Positions 33,220-46,206 are shown, counted from the stretch's first letter. The stretch: 64,000 nt of DNA from Thalassia testudinum (GCA_037157565.1 JAZHRO010000012.1:6350501-6414500); one strand, 5' to 3'. Program-made: numbers and translations. Notes: generated by a model from the letters alone, not told the origin.

Positions 33220-34989
33220 CTAGCTTTTGCTAGTCCCTTAGCAAAATTTTAAGATTTTAACTTTTGTTTTAGACCATGAGTTTTTTTTAGAATTTATGAT
33301 AAGTGTTTTTTCTTTTTCTTTGTGATTAGGTTAGAATGCCGACAGTAGGCCTAGAGGTACTCAAGTATCAACCAAGATCCGGACCTGACCAGCTCTAGCC
33401 TCGGTCCTCCACAAAGGTTTTTAAGGCCCGTAGGAACTATCCTAAGGTTCATTGGACTCCACGGTTAAAGCACCCGTGCTTAAGGCATATTTTAGCCTTG
33501 GTTAAGTTTGCAGTGCATTTTTGTAAGAGAGAGACAGAGGATTTATTTGTTTGGAGAGTTTTCTCTCTCTTTTCTTTTTATTTCTAGCTTCGGATTGGCT
33601 TCTCAACACGGTCTGTATCGGATTCCTCATCCCCATCATCAATCCTCAAAGGTCCCTCGCAATCGATGCTTCGTGATAGCACCGCCTATGGCAACCCCTA
33701 GAACCATGGCTTTCAAGATTTCAAGATAATCCCACCCATGGCATTCCGTAGCCAAATCCAAACCATGACAATTGACATTTTGTGATAATGCCGCTCATGG
33801 TATCTGAACCAGCAGAGTGCTTACGTGCCCCCAATAGGATATGTAAATATCCTAGGAGACAAGCATCGAGGAGACGATATGTTGTTACGCATCTTCGAGG
33901 GGAATTTCCCGCCTCTCCACGTCGGGAACTCGTCCAAATCAACTTATGTTGATCGGCCGCTCCTAATCTAGGCAACTTTTTTTTTAGAACATTTAAACGC
34001 TTTTGTGTGGTTTTGATAGTTATGCACACTGAACCAGACTGTGTATGGATTGGGGTGCTTAGGTTACCGAGTCCCACAAACCAAAGGTCAGTTAACGAGG
34101 CCGAATACTCCCTAAGCCTTAGACCTAATACTTAAGCTTTGCATTTTCCCCAACCTCTTAAGGATTATCTAGATCTTAGCGGATACTTGAATTTTTAAGC
34201 CTAAGAGTCTAGCCCAAAAAGCCTAAGATCAGCGTTCCTACTAATCTCTTTTTGTGTCTTATTAGCACTTTTTTTCCATTTTCTCTTTTCTTTGATGTGG
34301 TCTAGAACTTCAATTAATTCCTTAATTTCTTACGAGTAACTATTCTTTTTCTTTTTCATTCTGTGCTCCTTTTTGTCATTTTGTTCTTTTTCTCATGTTT
34401 TGTATAGCCTCAAAAATTCTCTCTCCCCCCCCCTCAGTTTTTTTGTTCTTTTTCAAGATTTTTTCATTTTTTTGTGTTTTTTGTGATATGTGAATTTTTT
34501 TTGTTGAAACATTTTCCTGTGATATAAGTTTTCATAACGTTTTGCACTTACATACCCCCCCATACCTACGATTTGCAATGCCCCCATTGTAAATTAGGTG
34601 GGTTCGAATTCAGCTTAGTTCATTCATTAGGACAGGTGTTGGGTGGGCGAACGGGTCGAGGTGACTGTTGCAAATGATTTCTAGACTCGGGTACGGGTAC
34701 CTGAGGTGGAGTCAACTATTCTAATGGATGAACCCTAAAGTGCAATATGAATTCAGCATAGAAATGTCAAGAAAGGTTTCGGACTTTTCAAAGAATGACG
34801 GGTTGCCTCCCATTAAGCGCTGAATTTTACGCCATCGGCTGGGCATAATGAGCTCAGGGAGAATGGAGGATAAAGGATATCTCAGCCAAATTTGTATTGG
34901 TCACGTCAATGAATGGTTTGAGTCTCTGACCATTTATGACGAAGGGTTCGGAATCGTGGCTGAGTGGATTGATCTCAATGGCTCCATTT
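33220..34989 (-). other. 3' noncoding region of the Athila-like element
   Basis: There is no ORF of note. It includes the repeat block at 33590-33940 shared with the non-autonomous element and T-rich low-complexity runs near 34260-34560. An env-like gene would be expected here in classical Athila; none is visible. Confidence 0.6.
33590..33940 (-). repeat. Conserved 3' noncoding block, second copy
   Basis: It has three related units at 33660-33691, 33710-33741 and 33769-33800, each with CAATYGAYRCTT-type sequence, GATA and a CCGCCYATGG-type end. It aligns with 17455-17830 at a similar distance from the PPT. Confidence 0.75.
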
Positions 34990-35005
34990 CCAAAGATTCA
35001 TCGGA

Positions 35006-36117
35006 CTAAGTAGGGTCCGATCCATTTAGATAGTAGCTTTCCTGGAAACAATTTGAGTCTGGCATCGAAAAGTAGGATCTTTTAACCAGGATGAAAGATC
35101 TTTCTAGATATGTGCTTGTCGTGAAAGGCTTTAACCCACTCTTTGTAAATTTGCGAGTTCTTATACGCATCGTGACGTAGTTCATCGATCTCACTCATTT
35201 GAAGCTTTCTATGGGTTCCAGCCTTAGAAAGATCTAGGTTGCAGTTCCGTACTGCCCAATAGGCTTTATGCTCCAATTCGACGGGGAGGTGACACTCCTT
35301 CCCATACACCAGTCTGAAGGAAGGAATACCTAATTGAGTCTTGTGGGCGGTCCTATAAGCCCACAAAGCTTCTGAAAGCCGAGAGGACCAATCCTTCATA
35401 TCAGGTCGAATAGTAACTTGAAGGATTTTCTTGATCTCCTGGTTTGATAGCTCAGCTAGACCATTAGTTTGGGGATGGTAAGGAGTAGAGATTCGATACG
35501 ACACCCCGTATTTGGTCATCAGTGACCTGAACTGAGCTTTTGTGAAATGGGTCCCTCCAGCGGAAATTATTGCACGTGGAATCCCAAACCATGAGAAGAT
35601 GTTCTGATGAATGGATTTGATAACAACTTTGTGACCATTGGCTCGTGTTGGAATGGTTTCGATTCATTTGGACATAGTCAACAGCGAGTAAAATGTATTC
35701 GAAGCCATTCGAGATAGGGAAGGATCCCATAAAATCAATCCCCTAAATGTCAAAAATTTCGCATACCAGAATTGGCCATAAAGGCATTATATCTTGATGG
35801 CTCATGTTGCCCAAGGTTTGGCAACGGGTACATGCTTTACAGTGATGGTATGCATCCTTGAAAATTGTAGGCTAGTAAAAGCCACACTAGAGGACTTTTG
35901 CTGCGGTTTTATGTCCTGAAAAGTGTCCACCGCATGCCTGGTCATGGCAGAAAGAGAGTATGTCTTTGATTTCCGCTTCCGTGACACATCGTCGAATTAT
36001 TTGATCAGCACCAATGCAGAACAGATACGGGTCTTCCCAAAGGTAATACTTGGCATCGGAAAGCAATTTGTCCTTCTTGGCCTTCGGCCAATTGAACGGG
36101 ATCTGATGTGATGCCAA
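35006..36117 (-). pseudogene. Athila-like integrase
   Basis: The N-terminal zinc-binding part (36117-35887) has a H..H..C..C-type region with ILSFCHDQACGGHFSGHKT. The catalytic core is broken into frames at 35730-35464 and 35519-35082; the latter shows STPYHPQTNGLAELSNQEIK with the core glutamate and LWAYRTAHKTQLGIPSFRLV. The C-terminal region continues in another frame (to 35006). At least three stops or frameshifts separate the parts. Confidence 0.85.
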
Positions 36118-36254
36118 GTAGTTTACTATGTCAGCAAACCATGGAAGCCCTGTATTGATAGTCAGAAGGTGCTCATCAGGAAAATGTTTCGTGATGGGTC
36201 TAGAAGGGTCAATGTCTTAGAAGGAAGGCGAGACAAGTGATCAGCTACCATGTT

Positions 36255-36632
36255 CTATTTTCCTGCTTTGTCGTGAATCTCGAGGTCAAATTCTTGCAAC
36301 AGCAAGATCCAGCGGATTAATCGAGGTTTCGCGTCCTTCTTTGCAAGGAGATGCCTCACAGCTGTGTAATCCAAGTAGATGATAACATGGGATCCAAGGA
36401 GGTAAGATCTGAATTTTTCTAGGGCAAATACTATAGCTGGTAGCTCTTTCTCAGTAACTGTGTAGTTACGTTGAGCCTCGTCAAGTGTTTTGCTAGCATA
36501 GTAAATGACCACAGGTTTCCCATCAATTTTCCACCCCAAAATCGCTCCTACGCAAAATTAGATGCATTGCACATGATCTCAAAGGGTTGAGACCAATCAA
36601 GGGACTGTAGGATCGGGGCTTGCGTAACTCAG
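36255..36632 (-). pseudogene. Athila-like RNase H
   Basis: The minus-strand frame reads [40 protein letters not shown] and [20 protein letters not shown], the usual Gypsy RNase H order. The D of YTDH has become YLDY. Stops separate it from the reverse transcriptase upstream. Confidence 0.85.
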
Positions 36633-37582
36633 TCACGGAGGATCTGCTTGAGTGCATTCCTTGGAGATTTCGAAAGGTACATCCTTGGAGAGAAGAGTAG
36701 TCAGGGGGCGTGCGATTTTCGAAATGTCAGGGATAAATCGACGGTAAAAATCGATGTGCCCCAGAAAAGATCGGATGTCCTTGATCGAGCTAGGCATAGG
36801 GAGTTTGGAAATCAAGTTTACCTTGGCTCGATCGACTTGGATGCCTTTCTCTAAAATCAGATGTCCCAGGACGATTCCCTCAAGCACCATGAAATGGCTC
36901 TTTTCCCAGGAAAGAACTAGATTAACATCAATGCACCGCCTGAGGATTTGGACCAAGTGCTGGAGGCAATTGTTAAATGATGCTCCAAATACTGAAAAGT
37001 CATCCATGAAGACTTCCAGATAATCACCTACCATATTTGAGAATGTGGCAAGCATGCATCGCTAAAAAGTCGCAGGTGCATTGCAGAGACCGAACGGCAT
37101 CCTTCGGAACGCGTACGTCCTAAAGGGGCAGGTGAAAGTGGTCTTTTCTTGGTCCTCAGGATGGATTGCCACTTGATTATAACTGGAGTACCCATCAAGA
37201 AAGCAAAAGAACCTATTTCCTGCTAGATTTTCAAGGATCTGATCAATAAACGGTAGTGGGAAATGATCCTTGTTCGTGGAGGAATTGAGTCTTCTGTAAT
37301 CAATGCAAACTCTCCACGAATTAGCTACACAGGTCGGTATGACCTCTCTGATTTCAGTCGTGATGATGGTGAATCCTACCATTTAGGCACAACCTGGATT
37401 GGACTTACCCACCGACTGTCAAAGATCAAGTAGATGATCCCTACATCTAACCACTTAATGATCTCTTTTTTCATGACCTCCTGCAGATTGGGGTTCAAAC
37501 GTCTCTGCATTTCTCGCAAAGGTCGTGTGCCCTCTTCGGTGTAGATTCGGTGTGTGTAATAAGAGGGACTTATGCTAGTCAA
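36633..37582 (-). pseudogene. Athila-like reverse transcriptase
   Basis: Three overlapping minus-strand frames cover the domain: 37376-37582 (VSPIQVVP), 37062-37382 (WRVCIDYRRLNSSTNKDHFP, FRRMPFGLCNAPATF) and 36633-37055 (the catalytic FMDD within LEVFMDDFSVFG near 37000, then RSFLGHIDFYRRFIPDIS). The motif order is normal and the sequence is typical of Athila. A frameshift near 37380 and a stop near 37060 break the frame. Confidence 0.9.
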
Positions 37583-37615
37583 GTCATCAAGAGTCCATCC
37601 AATGGCTCTTTGATG

Positions 37616-38340
37616 TTACTGGAGAACAGTAATCAGATGGGATTCCTGGTCAGGTGTGAGTCTGGAGTTGATAATCACAGGAAACATCCGATTGGAACCC
37701 AAAATGACGTATTTCAGATGGTCGGAAAGAGGCTTGAGTTCTAGGATGGGGTTATCAGCAGCAGCGTGCGGTTCAAGGTGTGTGTCAGGAGCAAGGGAAG
37801 GAGTTATGGGTGTATCTAGATCAGGTTCAGACTCCTCTATTTGCAGGTTTTGATCTTCTGGTGGTTGATCAGGAATAATCAGGTTGTCCTCAATATGCGG
37901 TTCATCAACCACGGCTTTGATATCACATATTTGTTCTTTAACACCGCAATTAATCCCTTGTTGGGCCTTAAAGATGTTAATCTTTAAAGTTTGGTTCCCA
38001 AATTTTAGTTCTATTTGGCCCTCCTCATAGTTTATATTGGCCCTAGCAGTGGCAAGGAAAGGTCTCCCTAGTATAATTGGTGTATCCCTTGGGTTCTCAG
38101 GTGCATCCATATCCAGGACTATAAAATCCACCGAGAAGTAGAAATTTCGTACCCTAACAATGACATCCTCGAGTATTCCTTTAGGTGACTTAATGGATTG
38201 ATCAGCTAACTGCAATGTCACCTCTATCGATTTAAGCTCGGATTCTTCAAGGTGGTCAAGGAGAGATGTAGGTAATAGGTTTATGGAGGCACCTAGGTCT
38301 AATAAGGCTCTGTCGATTTAGGTATCACCAATTGTACATG
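37616..38340 (-). pseudogene. Athila-like protease
   Basis: The active-site region reads LLDLGASINLLP on the minus strand near 38270-38300, followed in the same frame by MTLQLADQSIKSPKGILEDV (from 38221) and IILGRPFLATARA, the hallmark order of Athila proteases. A stop lies just upstream of the active site. Confidence 0.85.
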
Positions 38341-38942
38341 AAATTAGGGGAGTACCTAGGTCTAGCCTTATGTGGGAGTTTGCTCAAGATTACAGAGCTA
38401 GCTTGCTCTGACAATATGATCGGACTCCCACTTTTGGTTCGCGGCTTACGCTTGGGTGTACACACGTCTTTCAGAAATCGTACGTAAGTCGGCACGTGGC
38501 GGATTGCATCCATTAAGGGGATGTTTATCTGGACCTGTTCAAAGAGCTTGACCAGATCCTCTTCAGGAACCACGGGTTTGGTTATCCTCTTTGCCTTAGT
38601 CAAGCCCTCGGGAAATGGAACCTTCGTTGGTTCCTCTAGAATAGGTCCAGGTTCTTGATCTGGGATAGGGGAATCCTGGATAACTATCCTAGGGCTTGGG
38701 TTACTACCAGGCTTTGAGTGGTTTGGATAAGGTGGGTCTTGGGTTGCTTTGCCACTATGGGTTGTTACGGAGTTTAATCCTGCCTGGTTTTGGTTTGGGG
38801 GTGGTAAAATAGGTGGTTGCTGTTGAAATCCCGCGTAAGATGTCGAAACTTCCATCCCATCGGGTGATGGAACAGAAGGGGCCTGATAAATCATGTGTGC
38901 ATGGCCTAGATTTGGGTTCATAACGCACCTCTGGGTCAGCAC
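38341..38942 (-). pseudogene. Gag-protease linker of the Athila-like element
   Basis: It is an open minus-strand frame of about 200 codons, Pro- and Gln-rich at first, then LVKLFEQVQINIPLMDAIRH and FLKDVCTPKRK. This region lies between Gag and the protease active site in Athila polyproteins. Confidence 0.75.
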
Positions 38943-38999
38943 GTTATTTGGATTTAGCAGAAGTTGCGAAAGAAGTGTGCCAGGTGGTGAGAATTCGCC

Positions 39000-40474
39000 A
39001 TCTGAGTGAGTTGATTGCGAACCTCTGTGATCTCGTCTTTGTGTTATTTTTGTATTGCCGCATTCATTTTCTGAATGTCAGCCAAAGTTTGAAGAATAAG
39101 AGTTATTTGATCTGCTTGGTTTGGCCTAGATTGATAGGTGGGGTTGGGCTGAGGCTGAGGCGACTGATATGGACGAGGAGCTTGTGGACAGGGTTGATAA
39201 GGTGGTCATTGATTCTAAGAATTTCCTGCCCACAGGAAGTTGGGATGATTCCGCCACCCAGGGTTGTAGGTATTGGAGAATGGGTCATTCTAGATGGCGT
39301 TGAGGTCCTCGCAGGTCTGAGGAGCCTCAGGAAAATCAAAGTATGAGGGTTCAGAGTTCCCCCAACTAGAATAAAGTGGATCGGAGGTCCCTCCGGTCCT
39401 GGAGTCAGATGGGAGTGGATACGGGTCCATCCCCTAAGAAGATCAGTGATAGATGTTCTGCACAGTTTCCCTCACAAGAGGTGGCTGTGTAAACGAGTTT
39501 TGCACAGAGGTGGCTCGCTGCAGATGCCAAGTCAGCTCATCCACCTTCTTCTTAATGATAGAGACCTTGTCCAACCGACTGGCCATCAGCTCCAAGTCGA
39601 CAGATGTGGACAAGCCCTACGTCTCATGTGCTCCCTTAAGATTCGTTGATGCGTGGGCATTCGTCCGGTCGAATAAGCCCATGGAGTCATTATTGATAGA
39701 GTTCTCGCACATATTCTCGAGAATCTCCCACACCGTGTCCTCATGTTAACCCATGATTTTTCCTTTGCAGGTTGCATTAACGAACAATCGAATGTCTTCA
39801 TGGAGTCGCTGGTAAAAAGACTGAACTTGTTCCCATTTAGGAACTCCGTGATGGGGGCACTTTCGCATGAGATCCAAGAATCGATCCCATGCCTCATGAA
39901 GAGGTTCTCTCGATTGTTGAGTGAAGTGAGTGATCTGGTGGCGCAAGGCATTCGTCCGGCCAACGGGGAAGAACTTTTTCAAAAATTCAGACTGGAGTTC
40001 GACCTAGGTGTTGATCAAACGAGTTTGAGTCTGATACCAATGAACAGCCTTGTCCATAAGGGAGAAAGAAAACATCTTTATGAGTAGAATATCCTGATTT
40101 TGTACATCTAACCCGAAGGTCTGGGTCAGATGTTTGAGTTGCTTGATGTGCTGGAAGGGATCCTTGGAGTTAAGCCCATGGAATTTTGGAATGGCATGAA
40201 TCATATTGGACTTGAGTTTAGAATCAGGACCTCTAGTCGAGATTTGGACTCGAGGCTCGATTGCTACCGCAGCGGGATTATAGTGATCTCGCATCATAGG
40301 ACGCTGCGGCGGGTTTACAAAGTTTTGGAATAGATCATTTAAGCACTGAAGTTGGTGCTCAAGGTTGTTCTCTTCTTCAATTGGTTGTGCCATGATGGAA
40401 GAAGGAGAACTTGATTCTGATGAATCAGAGGAGAGATCTATGTGGTGGGGTTGCTGCATAAACACAGGCATCAA
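39000..40474 (-). pseudogene. Athila-like gag
   Basis: The first Met may be at 40474 (MMPVFMQQPHHIDLSS) or at the MAQPIEEE further in. The frame reads IHAIPKFHGLNSKDPFQHIK and IKMFSFSLMDKAVHWY, stops near 40004, and continues in another frame as MKKFFPVGRTNALRHQITHF and MRKCPHHGVPKWEQVQSFYQ (39746-39982). Further decayed sequence ends with a NHPNFLWAGN-like motif near 39240, typical of Athila Gag. No intact zinc knuckle is visible. Confidence 0.85.
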
Positions 40475-41450
40475 GGCTCAGCCTCGGCGGGAGTGGATTT
40501 CTAAAGGAGGTCTTAAGGATGGTCTTAAGGACCTCCTACCAAACATGCACTGAAGGATTTGATGAGATTAGAATGTGCTGGACCTAATCGAGACACCCAA
40601 AAAGTGTTGGGTGACTACCTAGTCAAAAAGGCCGTCCACCTAAGAAATACCTGGGCAACCAGAGAGGGAGAGTCCTACAAAGACCCCTACACGGTAGAGC
40701 GTCCCCACGAGTTACAGGGTTTCCCCCACCCAACCTCTCTTGTCACTGAGATTCCAGGTAGACCAGAATGGAGACTTTGACCTCTTATGTCTACCACTTT
40801 TAATTAAGATCAAGGTGCTTAGGGTTCCACTTGAACTTTAGATCTTTTGAGTGCAAAAAGTGACTTAATTTCAAGGTTGGTTGACCCAAAGGGTCAACTT
40901 CACCTCTGTCCTTTGAGAACTTTTAGGTCCTCTCTTTTAGGGTTCAAGTGAGTTAAGAGCTTGATTTTCTTAGGGTTTCTCTTGGATAAATCTCTTCAAA
41001 CAAGGCTTAGGCACACCTCCTTTTGAAAACTTTTATTCTTTGCTTAGAGAGGATGTGTCTCTAAAGTCCTAGATTGCAATTCTTAAGTTGGTTCTATTTG
41101 GTCCAATTTAGTTACCTCAAAGATGGTATCTAGGACTCAATCAAGAAGGTGCTAGCCCTAGTTACCTTAAATGGATGTGCAATTCAAAAATGTGTTGAAA
41201 TAAAAATCAGGCAACTTTGGTGAATTACTAAATATGGAAAGCAGGTAGCCCTAGCTTGATTTTTCTTTGTTTTCCTTTTCAGATTTTGAAGGGATTAAGA
41301 GAAAGGGCTAATGAGAATTTACCTGTTCCTGGTGTGGTTGTTGTGCGGCTGTTTTTCTTTTCTTCCCCTGAAATAATCACAACATAAGAAAGATAGTAAG
41401 TTAGTACTGAATCAGAGGTTGTGATCAAAGTTTCTAAAATGTCTATTGTT
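40475..41450 (-). other. Leader of the Athila-like element
   Basis: It is untranslated sequence between gag and the PBS. I see no ORF or repeat of note. Confidence 0.5.
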
Positions 41451-41467
41451 CCCCAGCAACGGTGCCA
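41451..41467 (-). other. Primer binding site of the Athila-like element
   Basis: The minus strand reads TGGCACCGTTGCTGGGG three bases after the LTR end at 41471. This is the Athila-type PBS with two changes from TGGCGCCGTTGCCGGGG. Confidence 0.9.
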
Positions 41468-41470
41468 AAA

Positions 41471-44276
41471 TGTTCTTGTGCGAAAGCGAGATCGGGTTTG
41501 TAAATATCGCGTTGCAATATAGTTGAAATCGCTTCGAAGAACAAATAAGAATTTATTACTCAAAAAATTAGGAATCCGAGGTCGAACACAGGGAACAAAT
41601 TGGTATTTAAAAACTAAGAACACAATCTCAAATTGATAAAATGTGATGTTCAACAAACTATGAAGCAATAGAATTAAGTTCAATGTATATAAATGCTTCA
41701 AAGAGATGAATAGAGATGTGAAAAGAAATAGAATTAATTAATCTTTGTCTTCTTCTTTCTTCTTCTTCTGAGGTCCTATTCTTTCTCTTCCTTCTCTGAT
41801 TTCTCCTTCCTTCCTCTACGGTTTCTTTTTCTTCTATCTTCTTCTTTCTTTCCTTCTCTTGGTTTCTTTCCTTTTTTTTCTCTGCCTTGGCTTCGTTCTC
41901 TTTCTCTGTCTTCTGCCTCTGGTTTCTTTCTTTCTGTGGCTCCTTCCTTCTCTTCTTCTTCCTTCAGTCATGCCTTCTCCTTCCTTCCTTTAGCTTCTTC
42001 TCCTTTAGCCTCTAATTTCTTTCTTTCTCCTTCAGATCTGCCTTCAGATCCTCATCTTTCTTCCATAGCTTCTCCTGCCCTTAGCCTCTTTCTTCTCTGC
42101 AACTCCTTCCTTCAGCTTCCCTTCCTTCTTTCTCTTCCTGCACAGAAGTGCAAAACCTACCCCTACCCTCCCCCGCATACTCTCTCTCTCTCTTTTTCTC
42201 TCTTAAGTTCACTCTCCCAGAGCCAATCGGGTATACGGGTCGGATCAAGTGCACCTGGGTCCAGGTGCACCGACGTAGGTGGTGTGCAAGGAGTGCAGGG
42301 TAAACAGGTCAGGCAACCAGGTTCGCAGAGGAGTGAGCGCAGACAAGGCAGGTGATCGGGCGAGGGGACCTCACCCCGTGATCGGAGGAAACAAGCCAAT
42401 ATCACAAAAACAATATAAACCGCTTACCTTTTGCCCAAACTAAAGTCCCACCGCTTCTTTGCGTGCGTTTGCAGGGAGTTTCACTTGATTGCTGCAGCAG
42501 CGGATGGCGTTGGCTTTAATTACTGGGTGCAAAGCGGTCATGAGATATCTCCGCACACCTGGGGTTCAACTCTTGGAGTGTGGTGACCTAGAGCAAGCTT
42601 GTGAGCAAGCTTTGCTCCCACTCCAATGGCGGCTGTGGGTCGAACCTGCAACTCACAAATACAGCCTCGCGGCCTTGTCAAAGCATTTAGGGAGCTTCGT
42701 CATGTCATGGCGAAGGTGGGGCGGTGAGTGGCGTGGCGCCGAACGGCCTAGGCATGCGTGCCTAGGTCGGACTGTGGCCGTGAAAGTGCATTTGTTCGAT
42801 GGAATTGTAGGGCGTGTGTGGTGGTCAATGAAGAGGCGGGTGATGATCAGTGGATGATGGTGAAGCTTCTACGGTAGTTGGCGAGGTGTGTGGGTGCGTG
42901 GAGTGATGGTTGCACCTTCGCCGGTGGTCGGCCGGAGATGAGGAAGATGAGGGTGATCTGCGGCTGTCGAAGGTGGTTTTGTGAAATAAAGACGGGGAAA
43001 GTGAAAGGTAGGGGGAGAGGAACTTAACTGAGGGTATCTGGACGAAGGGGGGAGGCAGAGGGCGAATGGCGTGTATTTGCCGTCACTAGAGGCGAAAGCC
43101 TTGAGATGAAGAGGCGGCGACGACGAGAGGATTGAAGACGCGCATGCAGGTGTGGTGCGATGCGGAAGAGCAAGGCGGAGAAGACTCTGCCATTGGTATG
43201 GTGGTAGAGAGACGAGAAGAGAGAGGAGATATCGCCGAAGCTTGCGGGCTATTTGGCCGGAGATAGAAAAGGTGGAATTTTGGGGTTTCTATGGCCAAAT
43301 TAAGCTTGGAATGATCGATTGGGCTTGGGGTTTCTTTTATAGGCACCGGCAAAGGGCCTTGTGCTTGGAAGACAAGCTTCCAAGCACGGGTTTCCTCGCC
43401 GGAGTAGGAAATTCGAGAGATACCCATATCTCTCGTGCGTTTGCACAAGAGATTGGGTGAGAATCAGAGTGTGTGATTGAGTTCACATGGTCAGGAATTC
43501 CTTAGAGAATCTCCCTTTCAAATCTGAGAGAGATTCTCTAAGGAAACAAGGACTTCCCTTTTGAATCTTCACCAGAGTAGGAATCCTTCGCTGTAATGGC
43601 GGAGGGACCTAATTGCAAAGAGTAGCGAGGAAGATAGGGGGGTTTCTGTAATATTTTTGAAAGTTAGGAGCATAAAAGTAATTGGGTGGGCTGTTTTGTA
43701 AAGTATGTTAAGGTGACCTCCCCTTAGATCCAAATTTTGGTACAAACCTAATTTAGACCTAAGAAATCCAATGATGAAGTTGGATTTTAGGTTTGATCAT
43801 GTTTGACCAGATATTTTGCACAAAAATCCAATTTAGGGTAAATATTTAACTAGGACCCCTATTTAGGTCAAAATAGGTTCTAAAATCCAAATTGATTGTT
43901 CTAAACCCTAGAAGATACTTTTCCATGCATTTTAGAGGGTTTATTTCATGTTTATCTTGACCAGAACCTTGTTAAATTAAGTGGGTCTATTTTAGGGTTA
44001 CAGAATGTCATTTAATTCTCATATTGCATTTTAACCCTTTTCTAATTAAACCAACCCACTTTTTATCTTGTTAAGACCAATTGACCCATGTTCAACCCCT
44101 GATAAATCCTGTTGCTGTACTGCAATGGTAAAATTACAATTTTACCCTTTGTTTCATGCTTTTCTTTCAACCCAGTTATTCTCTGAGTTAAGCCCTTCAC
44201 TTGGTTATGTAGGAGCTTTTATTCTCTTTTCTAGGTCAAAATGAGCTAGTTAGGGCTCATAACGGTGTTCCCATCA
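41471..44276 (-). mobile_element. 5' LTR of the Athila-like element
   Basis: It is 2806 bp, TGATGGGAAC to CACAAGAACA on the minus strand. It contains the pyrimidine tract at 41740-42110 and a TATA box at 43334-43342. Confidence 0.93.
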
Positions 44277-44281
44277 CTGCC

Positions 44282-45540
44282 CCACAATACCCTTGTGACT
44301 CCCAGGGTCGCCAACTGTCCAACTCCTCCTTAAGTCTCCAACTCTGTGCCTGTAGACTGGCCAAGTGGGCGGGCGCCTTCTAGCTCAAGGCATTAGCCAC
44401 CACATTGGTCTTCCCTGGATGGTAGGAGATGCTGCAGTCGTAGTCATTCAAGATCTCTAACCAACGTCTCTGTCTCATGTTAAGCTCCTTCTGGTCAAAC
44501 AACTACCTGAGGCTCTTATAATATGTGAAAATCTCAAAAGTCTCACCATAAAGGTAATGCCTTCATGTCTTCAGTGCGAAGACAATAGCTACCAGCTTTA
44601 AGTCATGGGTAGGGTAGCTATGCTCATGAGGCTTCAGTTGCCACGAAGCGTAAGCGACAACGTGACCCCGCTGCATGAGCTCACCCCCTAATCCTGCAAT
44701 GAAGCGTCTGAGTGGACAACAAAATCGCTACTGCTGTCCGGGATGGTGAGCACTGAAGCTGAAGTTAGTCTCTCCTTCAACTCCTGAAAACATGCCTCAC
44801 ATGCATCTGTCCAAGCAAAGGGCACGTCCTTCCGAGTCAACTAGGTCATAGGACACGCAATCTGCGAGAATCCTCTGATAAATCGCTAATAGCAACCTGC
44901 CAATCCCAAAAAGCTGTGTATCTCTGTCACTGTACATGGCCTCTCCCACCTGAGTACGGCCTCAACCTTGGCTGGGTCCACAGCCAAACCATCCCCTGAG
45001 ATCACGTGACCCAACAAAGTCACCTGCCTTAATCAAAACTCGCACTTGCTATACTTGGCATACAACCTGCGTTGCCTCAAAGTGTCCAGAATCATTTGTA
45101 GATGCTGCCCGTGCTGTGCCTGATCCCGTGAGTAAACGAGTACGTCGTCGATGAATACCACCACAAACTAATCCAAGTACGGTCTAAAAACCCGGTTCAT
45201 CAAATCTATAAAAGCAGCGGGGGTGTTAGTCAGCCCAAACGACATGACGAAGAACTCATAGTGCCCGTACCGGGTATGGAAAGCTGTCTTGGAGGCATTG
45301 GTCTCCCTGATCCTCAACTGGTGGTAGCTTGACCTCAGATCTATCTTGGAGAACACTGTGGCATCTTGCAACTGGTCAAAAAGGTCATCAATCCTCGGCA
45401 GCAGATACTTGTTCTTGATGGTGACCCTATTCAGCTGTCTGTAGTCAACACAAAGTCGCAGGGTACCATCCTTCTTCACAAACAACATAGGGGCTCCCTG
45501 CGGGGACGCATTAGGCCTCACAAAGCCCTTCTCCAACAGG
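44282..45540 (-). pseudogene. Reverse transcriptase and RNase H of element D
   Basis: The frame 45168-45536 reads [57 protein letters not shown] and [15 protein letters not shown] stop at 45166-45168 precedes [14 protein letters not shown], which holds the catalytic IDD. RNase H follows with more stops and ends with [20 protein letters not shown] and [14 protein letters not shown] near 44380-44500. The segment is cut at 44281 by the Athila-like insertion and continues into integrase at 30377. Confidence 0.88.
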
Positions 45541-45542
45541 TC

Positions 45543-46206
45543 CTATAGCTGTGACTTGAGCTCTCGCAGCTCAAGTGGTGCCATCCGGTACAGTGCTATA
45601 GAAATGGGGCTGGTCCCCGGTACTAGTGAAATCTCAAACTCGATCTCACGCTCGGGCGGTAGTCCTGGCGGCTCCTCTGGAAACACGTCAGGGTACTCAC
45701 AAACCACCGGAATGCTCTGAAAGTCAGCCACGGGGCTAGGCTCTGCCACTACATAGGCTAGAAAGCCCTCACACCCCTAGCTCAAAAGCTTCGCTGCTCG
45801 AAGCACAGAGATGCATCCGAAACCTCTATCCACCGGCTGTCCGTGAAACTCAAAGGGAGGCAACTCCGGTATGGAGAAGACGATCTTCCTCCCAAAACAG
45901 TCCACTAAGGCGTGGTAGGCGGACAGCCAATCCATCCCTAGAATCACGCCAAAATCCTCCATCGGAATCACAATCAGGTCAGTGGGGAGGTTGTGTCCCC
46001 CCTATGCTGACCTCGCAGTCCGTGTAGACCTCCTCAACTACAAACAACTGGCCACCTAGGCCTCTGATCACAAACGGATCCTCTAACAATACACTGTCTT
46101 GTCCCAAACTGACAGTGAAACTCATAGCAACAAAAGAGTGTGTGACACCAGAATCAAAAAGTACGTACACTAATATGCTAGAAACGGTAACCATACCTGC
46201 CACCAC
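45543..46206 (-). pseudogene. Protease region of element D
   Basis: Frames at 45979-46206 (active site VLFDSGVTHSFVA), 45777-45971 (FGVILGMDWLSAYHALVDCF) and 45543-45749 (VCEYPDVFPEEPPGLPPERE, the protease-to-RT linker) follow each other in the usual Tekay order. Single stops or frameshifts separate them. Confidence 0.88.

Larger units (their letters stand above)
30383..44276 (-). mobile_element. Athila-like Gypsy element
   Basis: It is 13.9 kb with a perfect TSD, CTGCC (30378-30382 and 44277-44281), LTRs of 2826 and 2806 bp, a PPT at 33209-33219 and a PBS at 41451-41467. Order on the minus strand is gag, protease, reverse transcriptase, RNase H, integrase, then 1.8 kb of noncoding sequence. 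There is no env-like ORF between integrase and 3' LTR, unlike classical Athila. Coding frames are interrupted in every domain, so it is not autonomous now. It is inserted between the RNase H and integrase regions of element D. Confidence 0.93.

Noticed and set aside
42489..42857. Plus-strand 122-codon frame in the Athila-like 5' LTR
   Set aside because: Antisense to the element, and the equivalent frame in the other LTR (31420-31790) is broken.
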